Positions 1 through 13,314 of a DNA stretch of 64,000 nucleotides are shown piece by piece. The DNA is taken from positions 5,723,230 to 5,787,229 of the forward strand of contig NC_087079.1 in NCBI RefSeq assembly GCF_026151205.1. Direction: 5' to 3'. A program made the position numbers and the translations under genes. The number at the start of each line of letters is the position of its first letter. The first letter of the stretch is position 1. Origin of the DNA: Bolinopsis microptera. Taxonomy: Eukaryota > Ctenophora > Tentaculata > Lobata > Bolinopsidae. The notes below the pieces were generated by a model. The model saw only the letters and a program-made list of their open reading frames with translations, was not told the DNA's origin and did not search any database.

Positions 1-929
1 AAACGAAGGGAGACTGTACCGATTATTTTTCCCCAGTCCATGAAACTAATACACAAAATAATGTGCTATATATTAAATATAGCTGATCAGAGTGTAACTC
101 TGTAATATAATATTACAGTTGTTCGGAAGAATGCGAGCAGTCGAATGGTTCGCTGTCCTAAAAGACATAGTTCCGAGAGCAATTATATTTTTAGCATAGC
201 GAAATTTCTTACTTTAATCCACACGTGCCAGACAGTACAGGAGACAAGAAGTCTGGCTATTTTACGGCCGTTCTCATGGGACCATTAGTAGAAGTAGCTC
301 CTATCAGAACGGTGCCGTGGGAACTGAAAAATACCCGGTCTACTAAATACTGATTGGAGTGTACAGTGTGCGGAGTGTTTTGAATTTGACTTACCTAGTT
401 ATCGTCCTACTTGTATGATCATCGGTACTTACCATAAATAAACTACAGGTAAATTTAAATACCAAGTGCAAACGTGTTCAGTCAATCGACCCACTGAACA
501 ACTATAGAATTTCCAAGACCCTATTATTCTTTGGCCATATGTATTACGGCACGATCGATTCTTAGATGGCTAAACGACAAACGTTAATCTATACAATTCT
601 TAAACTATGAGATAGCACTTTAATCTAAAAATACACTTTTTATATTACTATTTACTCCTGATTTTTACATTTCAATTTTCACGTAAAACATTGTAGCCAT
701 AGGTTGATCATGGACACTGACAGCTTAATTTTAGATAATAATGATTTATGAGTTTCTCTAAAGTTAACTCTAAACTTGTGTAGTCCAGTCATTTATGGAC
801 ATTTATGGAATTGAACCTGCAAATTTTCGTATACTCACGAAATTTTGCAAAGACCTTCCCAAAAGTATGAATAAACGATTTTCGGTTGGAGACATATTGA
901 CCACGCCGATATTAACCCAATAACGTAAC
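1..929. other. AT-rich intergenic DNA, nothing recognised
   Basis: Short ORFs only, without family features. No gene or repeat could be supported. Confidence 0.6.
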
Positions 930-1490
930 CGACCTTTTGCTTCTGAAGGTCGTAGAGACTTCTAAATAGGCTGAAACGAAGCGGCATATGCATGTTTATA
1001 TAGGAGTTACTGAGCAACACATGGCCTAAAATCCTTACTTTTCGAGAAATTTGCCAAAAACCATTTTGGGCGTGGTGCTGAGCCCATTTTCGATAGGATC
1101 GTGATAGAGTCTTTAGACAGGGTGCAAAAGAACCGCAATTAGCATATTTATATATGACTTACGAAGAAACAGATGCCTTAAAGTGCTTACTTTTTCAGTT
1201 ATTGGCGAAAAACTGATTTCCGGTTCCAGAAATCATGCAAAAATATGGGTATCTTGTAAATTGGGCTATGAAGGCCCTACAGATTTTTGAATGGGTGCAA
1301 ATTGTGCAGAATGGCCATGTTTATATACAACTTATGAAGCAACATGTACCCTAAAACACTTACTTTTCGAGTTATTTGGGGGAGAACCATTGCATTATGT
1401 CCATTTTTACCTGTAAAATACAGTCTCACGAGCTCTTCTGTGCGCGCAAGGGACTTTATGACGTCATCGCCAAAATAATACAAACGGTAA
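930..1490. repeat. Degenerate ~172-bp tandem repeat, three copies
   Basis: Segments beginning TGCATGTTTATAT near 970, CATATTTATATATGACTTA near 1143 and CATGTTTATATACAACTTAT near 1315 share the order '(C)CTAAAA-CTTACTTTT-GAG(A/T)-TTGCC/GGCGAAAA'. Spacing is about 172 bp. A related monomer lies near 43690. Divergence is high, so the array is old. Confidence 0.65.
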
Positions 1491-1739
1491 TTACACGCGT
1501 TAGAGAGCAGTTAGAGATTTAGGAATTTCGACTCGTTGCTCAGTTTGCTATTTGTCACAATCTGTCAAAATATGAGGATAACTTTTTTTTGAGTTAACTG
1601 GTCCTTTAACTCTTCCTATTCCACTCTCGGAGAACACGTTGAGGAGCCTGATAAAACATGTAGCCATGACGTTAAGAAGAGTAATTAGGCATATATTATC
1701 ATGCTTGACAAATTCTCCGAGACAAATTCAGATGTTTAG

Positions 1740-1835
1740 TAGTTGCGGTCCTCCTGTAGTAGAGCACTAGTAGAGTAGTAGGGGACCTCCCCTCTGTTGA
1801 GCTACTTCACCGGGGGGCTGCATAAGTACGTGCAT
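1740..1835. repeat. SINE-body fragment (shared with 60.3 kb)
   Basis: Shares the 15-mer CCGGGGGGCTGCATA and flanking similarity with the body of the tRNA-headed SINE at 60300-60507. No tRNA head is visible here. Confidence 0.4.
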
Positions 1836-1942
1836 TTTAGTTTACTTGCAAGCTTATTTTAGCATTCTGCTACGTTACTGTGTCTATTATAGTATGATCC
1901 AGTGTGTTGTGTTTTCTTTGAAGGGGAAGGAGGGTTTTTATT

Positions 1943-2313
1943 TTGAGTGAGAGGGAGGGAGGGAGGGAGGGAGGGAGGGAGGGAGGGAGGGAGGGAGGGC
2001 GGGAGGGAGGGAGGGAGGAATGGAGGAAGGGTGGGAGGGAGGGAGGGAGGGAGGGAGGGAGGGAGGGAGGGAGGGAGGGAGGGAGGGAGGGAGGGAGGGA
2101 GGGAGGGAGGGAGGGAGGGAGGGAGGGAGGGAGGGAGGGAGGGAGGGAGGGAGGGAGGGAGGGAGGGAGGGAGGGAGGGAGGGAGGGAGGGAGGGAGGGA
2201 GGGAGGGAGGGAGGGAGGGAGGGAGGGAGGGAGGGAGGGAGGGAGGGAGGGAGGGAGGGAGGGAGGGAGGGAGGGAGGGAGGGAGGGAGGGAGGGAGGGA
2301 GGGAGGGAGGGAG
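1943..2313. repeat. (GGGA)n microsatellite, ~370 bp
   Basis: About 90 units of GAGG/GGGA with a few substitutions near 2000-2030. The long ORFs across it, on both strands, are by-products of a stop-free 4-bp repeat and not genes. The G-rich + strand could form G-quadruplexes. Confidence 0.97.
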
Positions 2314-2319
2314 GTTAAG

Positions 2320-4380
2320 GGTATAAGACTTGTGTAAAAGTCTCCCACACCTGTGCTATTTCCAGAACATTCAGTAACCACCACCACCAGGGTTTAAGAT
2401 TACATCACGCTCAGTATGCAGTGACCTCATACAAAACGGTTATTACAATGACAGGAAGATGACATGATTATGGCACATAAACGTGACCCTTACCAACGTA
2501 CCCTTACCAAGGTGACGTTCAGGCTGCTGTAAAGCGATTGGATGACTTTAGTTCCTAGTGTTCCTAGTGTGAGCTAACTCAATTATTATCACGATCCCTT
2601 CCGTCATTTGAACCTTCCCTTCAGCCAGGTTGTTGGGGGTCTGGACACTCATTTCACCATATTTCGTGATTTGTTCTCTGAGACAGGGGTCCGTTTGAAC
2701 TTTGTTTATTTTGTTACCGAACTTGCTGTCAAATTGAATAATTTGTACGGCTTGGCTCAGGGTCGGAACTGCTCGTTCATCTGTACATGACACCTCTCAT
2801 AATATCCAAATGTTGTTATAAATCAACTGATAAGTTATAATATTCACACCGGACAATCTTGTATTACATAATCTACATAATATACTTGTGAGACAGCCGC
2901 ATAAATATTTTCTAGACGTGTAATAGCCCCTAATTCAGAGAAGGTCATATATCCGACTCGCAACCTTTCGTCCTCCTCCTCCTCTCTGCGTGATATTTAG
3001 CAACAACTCGGTGATCGCTCATCGCAGAATTCCATGTTGTCGAAATTAATAATACAAGTTGTTCACTGGTTCAAACACTTGTTCACTGGTTCAAACACTT
3101 CTAAGACTTAAAGTATGTTTCTATTGTTTTTATTATGAATGTTACAACAGAGGTTTAAACCGTGTAAATGTCACTTAGCAGCAGTCTTTACATTAAACAT
3201 AACTCATTCAAGGTTAAACGTTGTTTTTTGAGTATTGAGTTAACTCAAGATATGGTAAAATTGGGTGTGTCACGTCACTCATTTTTCTCCGTTTGTGTTT
3301 CACCCTATTAACGTGTGATATTTACTCTGTTTATAGCAGCTAAACTGGCAGCTCATATTTTGAAATTGTTCTTGTAGAACAACGAGTTATCGGTTCTGAC
3401 AGTTTTACTCGCTTGTTTTTTAACCGAACAATTAAGATTACTTGTTTGAGATCTTTACCCATCCAACGATTACCTCACACTTCACATTTTCCCAGGCATT
3501 TATGATTTTTCCAGGTATTTATAATAATTCATTTCATCTCCTAAATATGAACAATTCCGCGGAATTCATTTTTGCAGTTACCTAACCTAAGGATATATTT
3601 CCCAATTTCTCAAATTAACTTATTGCAAAATCATAGAAATATAAATCTAATTTATTTAACTTATATTTATATAACCCATATTCAGATATATGATTCACAT
3701 TCATTTCATCTCCTCTTATCTGTATTTTCTTATAACGAACGAGCAGATGGCAAAATATTCCTTTATTTTTATTTTCAATTTTTAGTTCGTTCTAAATCTT
3801 AAAATATAAAATTGTATTTATTATGTCAGCCGCCCCGAGATATTTGCAATTAAATATTGATCGTAATATATCATATCTGGCTTTTCTGGATATAACTAGG
3901 AAAAAACCTTTGTCATTTCATTATCATTATCTAGGTTATCCTTTCTCCAAATTCGAACAATGAGTTTAGTGAATGAAACTTATTAACCCCTTCTGGACCA
4001 TTCTGGACCCTTTTGGACCATTCTGGACAGAATTTAATCGCCTAATGAGCAAATTCTAGACGGTCGACGGGTCGACTTCTAGGTTGTTTAGTTGTAGTCA
4101 CAGGAGCCTTTGTTGATCTAGGTTTTAATTGTTCTGCTTAATTTTATTGATAATAGATGTTCTAATTTATTAAATTTTAGTTTCCTAGCTGAACTTTACA
4201 GAACTATCCTTGTTTTACATATTTTTCTTGTGTATCCAATTCCATCCTCGCTACTGAATTTGCATTTGTGACAATTGCAGCTGATAATTACAGTGAATTG
4301 ATAATATTTATAGTATACAGCCGAGGTGACAAAATTTATTAAACTTTGCTCTATAAGTGCTGCTGAGGTGACAGGATCCT
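2320..4380. other. Intergenic, nothing supported apart from a 20-bp duplication
   Basis: A direct repeat of TTGTTCACTGGTTCAAACAC lies at about 3058-3100. Otherwise no coding or RNA gene is visible. Confidence 0.5.
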
Positions 4381-4559
4381 AAATACTTAATGTCGGGGGA
4401 GGACAACCCCAACCCTCGAACCAAGAAACATGGATTTACGAGGGACGACACGGGTGTTCCCTCCGCAAACCGGCGGGATGCAAGCAGCTGGCAAGGCCGG
4501 CCCGGCCGGGTACGTTAAATTAGGCGTGGTTCTTAAGTAAAGCTTGATTTATCTGAGCG

Positions 4560-5210
4560 TTAATACGCTGTTTATAAAAATAAAATTAGATATTTATCCA
4601 AAATAAAACCAGATATTTATCAGGACGTAAATTTATATGGCCCGGCAAGATTCGTGTCTTGCCGGGGGTACGTCACATTGGAATATTAGGCGTATCTATT
4701 ATTTTACCCGGTGTTAAACTAGCTGTGTATCTGAGAGGGAAGCTAGATTTATCTGAGAGGGAAACTAGATTCATCTGGTAAAATATTTTGTTGTAGTTGA
4801 TTCGGTAGAACCGGGTTAGTTATATTTAGCGTTAAGCTATTTTATCAGAGTAAAGTAGCGGTAACACTAGATATTTATCTGGAACAATAATATATTTAAC
4901 AAAGTAACGCTAGATATTTATCTCGAACAATACTATATTAATTAACAAAGTAAAACTAGATGTATCTGGAACAATAATATATTTAACAAAGTAACGCTAG
5001 ATATTCATCTCGGACAATACAATTTTTAACAAAGTAACACTAGATATTTATCTGGAACAACACGTCTTTTAGTTTTTGTATCAGAGTATAAATACTATTT
5101 TTATATCGCGTAAAACTGCAAATGTGATCGTTAAGCTAGATATATCTGGTTAGCGAAATACATTTATTTTGTAAAACTATTTTGAGTTGATAATGCTATA
5201 TCTGGCTGGG
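4560..5210. repeat. CTAGATATTTATCTGG minisatellite
   Basis: The AGATATTTATC(T)GG core recurs about ten times. Between 4861 and 5060 five ordered copies of a ~44-bp unit (GTAAC-CTAGATATTTATCTGGAACAA-TATATTTAACAAA) can be lined up. Confidence 0.8.
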
Positions 5211-6300
5211 CGTCTGCTATTATACCCATACATTCTTAACAGGTTAAAGCTACTTATATATATATATATATATATGTATAGTAGGGACCAGCATGTTGAA
5301 TACTAAACTGTAATGGCTTGTAAGTGATCATCATAAATATATCATCCTGTAAACTTATAAGGGAACATTAAAATCAGTACAATCGCTATTGTACAAAACG
5401 TGGTTCCAGCTACTTGTTGAACTTGTACAAGAAATGGCCTGAGTTTGAATACTTGTTCACGCAAATCACTTCAGATTGGTACAAATTAAACTTTGTAAGT
5501 GCTTTGCACTACGATAACCTCTCTGAAAATCACTTGAATTCACAAATTTTTGTCACAAATTGAAGTTCTGGCAGCATGATACGCCTCAGAATCACTGACT
5601 TAGTACTTTGAGTCCCACTTGTGCCAGATTTACTTCGGCACTTCTTATCAACTACATTCCTAGAATACCATCAGACAATGTGACCAAATATATTGCCCTG
5701 TAAGGGAGAAAGTGATGAAAGCACAATTTGATTGATATACCGACAAGCAGCAAGGTCTCTTGATCGAAGATGATCCTAATTAGTATTTTCAGCGGTATCA
5801 AATTCTTTTAAAGCCCCATCAAGTCTCCAAAAGAGGGAGAGGTTAACTGAGGGAACCCTGTCCACTTTATCAGAGCTATTAACTGTTTAATTGAGTAAAT
5901 TAAACTGGACTACAACACACCCCAACTTAGCTGCAGCCCATCTCCAAACAATTCATAACACTGTTGTAGGCTCTCTTAATGGAGTGTCTCCAGGCTAACA
6001 GTGCAAGTCTCCGGGCAGCGACAAGCTCCAACTAGCAAGAGTGTTGTGCTGCAGTACTTAGCACTACAACACGCTGTTTTGCTGTGTGGTGTGGTGGTGA
6101 TGATGGAGTATGATTGGAGAGATTGACTGACTGATTGATATGAGGGGGAGGAAGTAGGGGTGAATCTCACAGAGCCGGATTTAGCACACACTACACCTAA
6201 CGTGTACACAAATATTTCAGAATTTTCTAGTGTGAGCTTTACTCCGGAGGGGTTGACAGGTACAGTCACATTCAATTGCAAAGCATTGACATCTCATAAC
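5210..6300. other. Intergenic, nothing recognised; (TA)n near 5253-5275
   Basis: A short TA microsatellite and AT-rich sequence. Small ORFs lack any family signature. Confidence 0.5.
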
Positions 6301-6460
6301 CCGCTAGTCGGTCTCATTGGCCGCTCCTCGCCAGGACTGTGCTCCAATTGGTCGGCTTAAAGTCACGTGTTCACCCTCCGTCAGCTGACTAGGCAGCAAA
6401 GTTTCTGCGAGCTGTTATCACCTTCCACTATTTTCTTTATTTTTGTTCTGTTTTGCAGCC
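6300..6460 (+). promoter_or_regulatory. Candidate TATA-less promoter with CCAAT boxes
   Basis: An island more GC-rich than its surroundings carries two ATTGG/CCAAT boxes (near 6317 and 6346) and a TCACGTG E-box near 6363, followed by the candidate first filamin exon. No TATA box is visible. Assignment to filamin is inference. Confidence 0.35.
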
Positions 6461-6478
6461 TCTCCTGCGCACACTGGA

Positions 6479-6544
6479 ATGGCTAATAGATGGAACAGAA
6501 AACCCAAACCCTCTTCCTCGGGCTCAAGGGGATCAGCCCCAATG
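6479..6544 (+). CDS. Candidate first coding exon of the filamin gene
   Basis: The ATG at 6479 opens 22 codons rich in Ser, Lys, Arg and Pro (begins MANRWNRKPK, ends SAPM) and stops at a strong donor, ATG|GTGAGT, at 6545. The phase is 0, so it would join the exon at 10627 in frame. That exon begins right after an AG acceptor and therefore needs an upstream partner. CCAAT boxes and a CACGTG E-box lie just upstream. A pyrimidine-rich stretch ending in TTTTGCAG at 6458 could instead make this an internal exon starting at 6459. The link to filamin is inferred from phase and position only; another 5' exon nearer 10.2 kb is possible. Confidence 0.4.
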
Positions 6545-9500
6545 GTGAGTTAAACCCGGCCCCTCAAACTAACCTACTCTGGAGTGTTTTTCTGTCACTT
6601 TTACCGGCCGATGTGCCGACTTTTACCGGCTTTGTCTCTATAACCGCAGCCGGGTCCACCCTGATACTAATTATAGTTACCAGGTGCTCAGTCCCTGATT
6701 TAGAGTGTCAGAGTTTGTAAGATTTACGCATGCAACAGCCAATATCAAACAAATAATTCATAATAATAAGCATAATTATCAGACGTCTAATTGCGGATAC
6801 TTTAGACAAAGGAATTTATCATCTTTCATGAAGTTTAGGGGATGATATTTTTAAAACCAGTACGGTGAGAGTCATGTTTTCTCTTGGTTAAGAGCTTGGA
6901 ATGTGACCATGCTGGATACACTGCCAGGTTACACACTACACAGTTGTGTACGGGAGACTGGTCCGGGATCTTAATCTTCGGCGTACGACAGTGTAATAAA
7001 TGTAAATATTACAGTCATATTAGTTACAGTCAAACAATAGGGTTAAAGTACAGGGAAATGTGGCTGTACAAAGCACCTGTGTAATTGCTGCTTCCTCTTG
7101 ATCCTTGCTGTGGAGCTTGTTAGACTATGTTGTGAGTTTGACTGGGGTTAAGTTGTAATTGCGTCAAGGTTTCTCTGAGCTCTGTTGTGACTGGACATCT
7201 AGAACTTTCTGATTGTCTTATCAGTTGATATAGGGGAGTTTCTCACAATCTTATCAGTAGATAAGGTTGTGGTTTGATAGCGGGATTCTGGTTGATCTTA
7301 AAGTCTGGTCAGAGTGTTGCCTTGATGTCCAAGTGAGTCCATGTAGGAGTCGTCTGAAATGTGGTGTCTCACAAAAATAAACCTTTTTGCCATGCTGGAG
7401 GTTAATTTACAAAAAACGCTTTTCTTAGAATATCACTTAATAGTTTTCGTTATCAGCTGGAAATAGCAGCAAATTAGGAAACCTTAAAAAACCCCAAAAA
7501 GAAACAATCATCACTAGTGGTTTTTTAACGATATTTAGGTTACAAAAATGCTTGTTACGGCTTCTCAAACCTTCGAGAGCCCCAAAATTTATTTAGAAAC
7601 ATTTATCACTCGGGGTTTAATAATTTCAGCAGTCTTAAGGATTTTTAGGCCGTGAAAATTATTTTTTACGGCTTCTCCATCCTCCTATATCTGTATAAAA
7701 ATCACATCCAAAAAAGTAATTTGCCGGAATGAAATAAACATTGGTTAATGAAATAAATCCATTCCATTGAAAGAATTTACATTGACTAGTAAGCAGCAAT
7801 ATTTACCCTTATTTGGTCCTCTATGAAGAATATAAAAATCAGTCAGAAAGACTCCGAAAGGAAGGTTTGTAAAAGGAGTGGTCTGATCCAGTAAGGCTTA
7901 CTAACGTACGGCTCATCTTACACTCCAATAACGTAATACTGCATACATAATCGTATTGCAGGGCTGAAGTAGCAAGGAAGTGCAGTACGGCGTCAAAATT
8001 AGATAAATTCAAATCCCTCCTTGAATATTACTAGAATAGAACATTTTAATGAAATCATAACATTATCTCGGTACTTTCATTATTCTTTAAGGCCTGCCGA
8101 ATGAAACATTAGTTTTGTGCTTTCTCGCTCGATTTCAATCCCTCCTTCCATACTTTTATTGAAGTCTCAATATTAAACTTTTCTAAAAATAGTTTTAAAA
8201 AGTTTTAAAGTTCTTAATTCGTCGGACCGCCGACTTACTAATTAAGCTAATATCATAAAAGTATAGACTGGCCACTGTTAGTGCTGAGAAGTTGTTACTG
8301 ACAGGACCACTGAACCCAACACGTTTTATCCAGTGTCCACGGTTAGGTTCATTAAATATGCAACATATTTTTAAACAATAGCATATTTTGTACTAGGGAG
8401 TAACGTATTGTCATTACTTAATTTCTTTATATTAATTTTAGTAAATTTCTATGGAATATTTGTGTTGTAAAGGCATGGAATGCTAGTTATAGCAGACTAA
8501 AATCTAAGTCATCTCTAATTTGTATTCGATATATGTTGTAAAATAAAAACTTGTGGTAAAAGTGAGTTGTAAAATAAAAACTTGTGGTAAAAGTAAGTTG
8601 TAAAAAAGTTGAGTGTGTTTAAGTCATGGATTCTAACAGGTTATTACTTGGGTGTTAATTTGGTCTGATCATTAAATTACACTAATTAGTTATGCTAAGT
8701 TATATATATCCTGCAGGAACGCTATTTACTCATAATTGAATTCTAATCATGTTCCAAAGTTCAGCTCATCTAATCGTCCTAATAATGTGCTAATTTAATT
8801 GCCTAAAGCAACTTACTCTACAGACCCTTGAGAGTCAGAGACAAGCCCTTACATTACCAAATTACCCTTTAATTAGTTTCATATCAAGTTCCAAATTGCC
8901 CTTAATTAAGTGAATATCAAGTTCCAGTTTAGCGTCTAATTAAGTTTCAAGGTTTTACCATAGCACTACCGGTCCACTTCACATCCGCGCATCTAAACTA
9001 AGCTTCGCCGTATACAGAGAACTGTCAAGCCGGGTAATAAGATCACGTGACGTCACGTGACAGATCACGTGACGTCATCACACCAGTGAGCTGGCTGGCC
9101 TGTGTAACACGTGATCAGATCGGACCAATTAGCAGCTTGCCTGTTGCTTGCCGCACTCAGAGAAAATGAACCCATCCGGTCGTAAAATATATGGGTAGGA
9201 AAATACATTTTCCTAAAATTTAATATATACTATATTCCGTCCGGCCGTTGCTTTTACGTTTCACAAATCAGGTGAGTCCAGTAACTAGCACCCTAACATT
9301 TCACCCTCAAATTCCAAACATTTTGATCGTTCCAAGCCTTCCCGGATTCTCTGAGATCACCACAAAAATGTATCACTTTTTAGCAGTACGGGGGGCGTGC
9401 ATAAATACCTTGCATCTGTTGGACGAGTCTGGTTGGGCCGGCAGTTAAATTTTGAGGCTTTCATCGTGCAGTGCTGGAGATTTCAACACGTTCCAGGGCT

Positions 9501-10626
9501 CTGTGCGGCACTTTGCGGCACTTTGCGGCACGTTGCGGCTCTTGTGCACCTGTTTCCTGGATTGTGACCAGATTCCAGCACTGTGGAAGTCTCGTGGGAC
9601 CTGTTGTAGTGGTGATGTGGAAATACTTTGTGATGTGAAGTTAGGTCGCGATTGGGAGAAATGGGTGTTGAACTGTTTTGGAAAATTTTGCATATATTCT
9701 ACAAGAATTACACAAGTAGCGAAAATTTAAAACTTACTATATATAGTGCTTCAGCAATACTTGCATTTATCGTGATACAGCGTAAATCACATGTAGTCCG
9801 CAAGTCTCGTAACAGTGTCATCCACCGTGGGATAGTGAGAACAGGTCTGTAGCTAGCTGTTAATATAGCAACCCGCTACATTAGATACAATTCACCGCTC
9901 GCATATCTACGATTATTTCATTATCCTGGTCCTGTCACAGTCCCTTGAGCATAAATTTCGACTGAATGGTTTTCCTGGTTAACTGCTAACTGAATTAACA
10001 AATTCAAGACTTTTCTCTCCCGAACATATTCCGTAACTTTTGAATTTACCCTACTGTCCGGCCCGATTATTGGTTATCGCGGGGTAGAACACGCACACAA
10101 CGGAAGAAGCTGCGCAACTCCACACCACCCAGTATTGCCGGCCTGCTGCATAAGCTTGTTAAGTTAAACACATATCCTGCGCTTCCTCTGCAGTTGTTAG
10201 CTATATATCGTGTGTAAAGTTTTGCCTCGTTACCACCGTCTCTAAATTAAGGTACATTTAAACTTGGGTAAGGTGATGAGTGGCCCCCAGATTGAAACTC
10301 TGCTCCCTTGCTATCCGGTGGGGATGCAAGGGAGGGGGCTGTTAAAACCACCCGTCTGTCCTCTGATGACACGGCAGTCACGTGACCTCACCGGACAGGG
10401 TGTCAGCTCTAACCCGGGGAAATATTTTTACCATAATATTGTGCGACCTGTCAGTTTGTTAGGCGAACCGTACAAAGCCAACAAAGTTAACACTTGTTTT
10501 ACCAGGTTTACGTATGTGACACGACAGTCGTCATTTCTGAAAATATATGAGATTTTAAGGTGTTGGGATATAACAATAAAGTGAGCGAAATGTGGTTTCG
10601 GTGATGATAAATGTAACTAATTTCAG
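6545..10626 (+). other. Probable first intron of filamin
   Basis: From the donor GTGAGT at 6545 to the acceptor TTTCAG at 10626. It contains the E-box/CRE cluster at 9042, a 33-bp tandem duplication at about 8536-8602 (GTAAAATAAAAACTTGTGG core) and three CTTTGCGGCA units near 9510. Its extent depends on the candidate first exon being right. Confidence 0.35.
9042..9078. promoter_or_regulatory. Clustered E-box/CRE palindromes
   Basis: ATCACGTGACGTCACGTGAC is followed at once by a second ATCACGTGACGTCATC. Three CACGTG E-boxes interleave with two TGACGTCA cAMP-response elements in 37 bp, and another CACGTGATC lies near 9108. Dense overlapping bZIP/bHLH sites suggest an enhancer or alternative promoter in the first filamin intron. 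No transcript evidence is available. Confidence 0.4.
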
Positions 10627-13314
10627 ATGAGTCACGACGACGCTCACGCGCAGGAAGAGGATTTTATCGCTCAGCGAATATCTGAGGACCAGGGATGGGT
10701 TCGTGTTCAGACACGTACCTTCACCCGATGGGTCAACGAGAACCTTAAGACTACCGAGTACCAGGTTAGCCTAATTTTAACCTCATTTAACCTCATTTTA
10801 ACCTTGTGTTAACCTTGGGTTAACCTTGTGTTGACCTCATGTTGATATTATTTATTATGATATTTACCTAATGTTCAATTATTGTGGACTTGTTTGACGA
10901 CACATTCAGATCTGAAACAAATTTCTAAGCACGATGTCCACTTATCATGGGTCCGGAATACTGAACATAGTTTAAAATTCACAACACTGTAGGTCATTTT
11001 GTCCGACCTCAAAATGTGATATCCCCTTTTTTTATAAATCAAAAATAATTTCTACTTTTTTCAGATTGAGAATTTAGACGACGACTTTGGAGATGGTTTA
11101 AAGTTAGTCTCTTTACTTCAACAACTCGCTGGCAAGGGAATCGGGGCTCGGTTCACAAAGAAACCTCGAATTCGTGCTCAAAAACTTGAAAATGTCAAGA
11201 TCTGCTTCGATTTTATGAATCGTGAAGGTACGTTACCATGGTTACATCGACCAATACTCAATAATAGACAAATAATGTTTCAATCGACTGAGAGGACATT
11301 TCCAATTAACTATCCGTGTATATATGTAATTAAGCTTCTTCCTGATTGCTCTACATATCACTCTGACAAGTATTTGTGGTATATGGCAGTTCTGAGATAC
11401 CCAGATACGTTATAAGCATTAATATGTCGATTAGAACACATTATTTCTCACTAAAAAATGCGATCAAATCCCGCTAAACAAATATGATCAAATTTGGATA
11501 ATGACACATAATTTTATGACAGATCATGTCATACAGTTAGTCTGTACAATATTTTACTCCAATATATATCAATTATCAACCTCTGATATTATATATCCTT
11601 CACTATAACCTACATTATATCCTACACAATATCCTATATTCTACTTTATCCTACATTATATCCTACACATTATCCTACACTATATCTTACACTATATCCT
11701 ACTTTATCCTACGTTATATCCTATACTATATCATACTTCATCCTACACTATATCCTACACAATATCCTACACAATATCCTACACAATATCTTACACAATA
11801 TCCTACATTATACTACATCATATTATACTACCAGATATTAACCCCTCATATTATATATCCTACTTTATCCTACATTATATCCTACACAATATCCTACACA
11901 ATATCCTACACAATATCTTACACAATATCCTACATTATCCTACATTATATCATACTACCAGATATTAACCCCTGATATTATATACCCTACACTATACCCT
12001 ACACAATATCCTACATTATCCTACTTTATCCTACATCATATCATACTACCAGATACTAACCCCTGATATTTACCCAGGTATTGAGATGGTCAACATTGAC
12101 AATCAGGATGTAGCCGACGGAAACATGAAACTTATTCTCGGTATGGTCTGGCATCTCATTCTTCACTACCAGGTTTGTTGGGGACTCATACTTAATTAAT
12201 TATATTAATTATACTTAATTAATATCAACTAAAATAATATGTGATTTGGTTGTGATAATTTTTACTCAGTCGGGTATTAGACCGGTGTTTGACTCCACTT
12301 GAATATTCTATATTTTAATGATTATCAGATTTTCAATGCGACTTCAATTGGGTGTTGTTTCTGCGAAGTAGAAAATCTCAAATAAAATTTATGAGACTTC
12401 CACTGACAGTAACGATATCCATACTTCCACTTTTTGTCTAAAATTATTCAGTTTTCATGTTCTAAATCTCATATTTCCAGATTGCAACCGGTTTTGAAGA
12501 TGACGGCGGCAAAGGTGGTCCCAAGAATCGTATTATCAAGTGGGTCAACAGCAAAATTAACCCCTGGGGTAAAAGCATTACAAACCTTAACAATGACTGG
12601 AACAACGGTAAGAACATTTAAATTGTTTTGGCTAATTTTAACGTCTAACATTTGCCGAATCTTGAACAAAAATCTCTAATTAAAACCACTCTTGAGGACG
12701 CACCTTAAATTATACCCGTTCACTCAAATCAAGTACAATTATTGTACTAATACTCGTTTCCCTATACCTCACCATATATTTTACAGGTACGATCTTGGCT
12801 TGCTTGGTCAACGCCCTTGCCCCTGGACTTGTACCTGACTTCAACGAGATGGAACCAGAATCTGCTAAAGACAACATTGAAAGAGCTATGGAAATGGCCA
12901 AGGAATGGATGGACATACCTCGCGTTATAGAACCAGATGATATGATGGATCCTAATGTAAGTAGTTTTCAGACAGTACTTATTTTCCCTGACTGTGTCCA
13001 GTTTGCTGCACGGCCTCCAACTGACAATTTTCAAGGCTGAGGAAGTGTGATCACGTGTATACGACACTCCTTTTTACAACCAGACCAGTCTATTGAGTAT
13101 TGACAATCGACATTCCTCAATACCACTTCTATCATCACAGTCGTTACCCTATGTTTACAGCAAGTTTCACTTTCACTACTAACACTTAATTTCACTTTCT
13201 TTTTCTAAACCGCCTTTTCCACCTCAGGTCGACGAACTGTCCATGATGACATACCTGTCGTACTTCCCCAACGCCAAGGTTAAAGAAGGAGCCCCTTGTG
13301 TAAATCCAGGCCGT
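10627..13314 (+). other. Filamin actin-binding domain (CH1-CH2), six exons
   Basis: Residues 1-260. CH1 starts around RTFTRWVNENLK and runs through KICFDFMNREGI and LGMVWHLILHYQI. CH2 includes RIIKWVNSKI, NDWNNGTILACLVNALAPGL, AKEWMDIPRVIEPDDMM and a MMTYLSYFP end. The order, spacing and signature segments match filamin/alpha-actinin type-3/type-1 CH pairs. All visible core tryptophans and the IP(R)VIEP region are present, so F-actin binding should be intact. Confidence 0.93.

Noticed and set aside
1938-2387. Long ORFs of Ser-Leu-Pro-Pro or Glu-Gly-Gly-Arg repeats
   Set aside because: Products of a stop-free (GGGA)n microsatellite on both strands; no gene context.
6160-6360. ORF upstream of the candidate filamin promoter
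   Set aside because: No family signature or splice context; overlaps promoter-like sequence.
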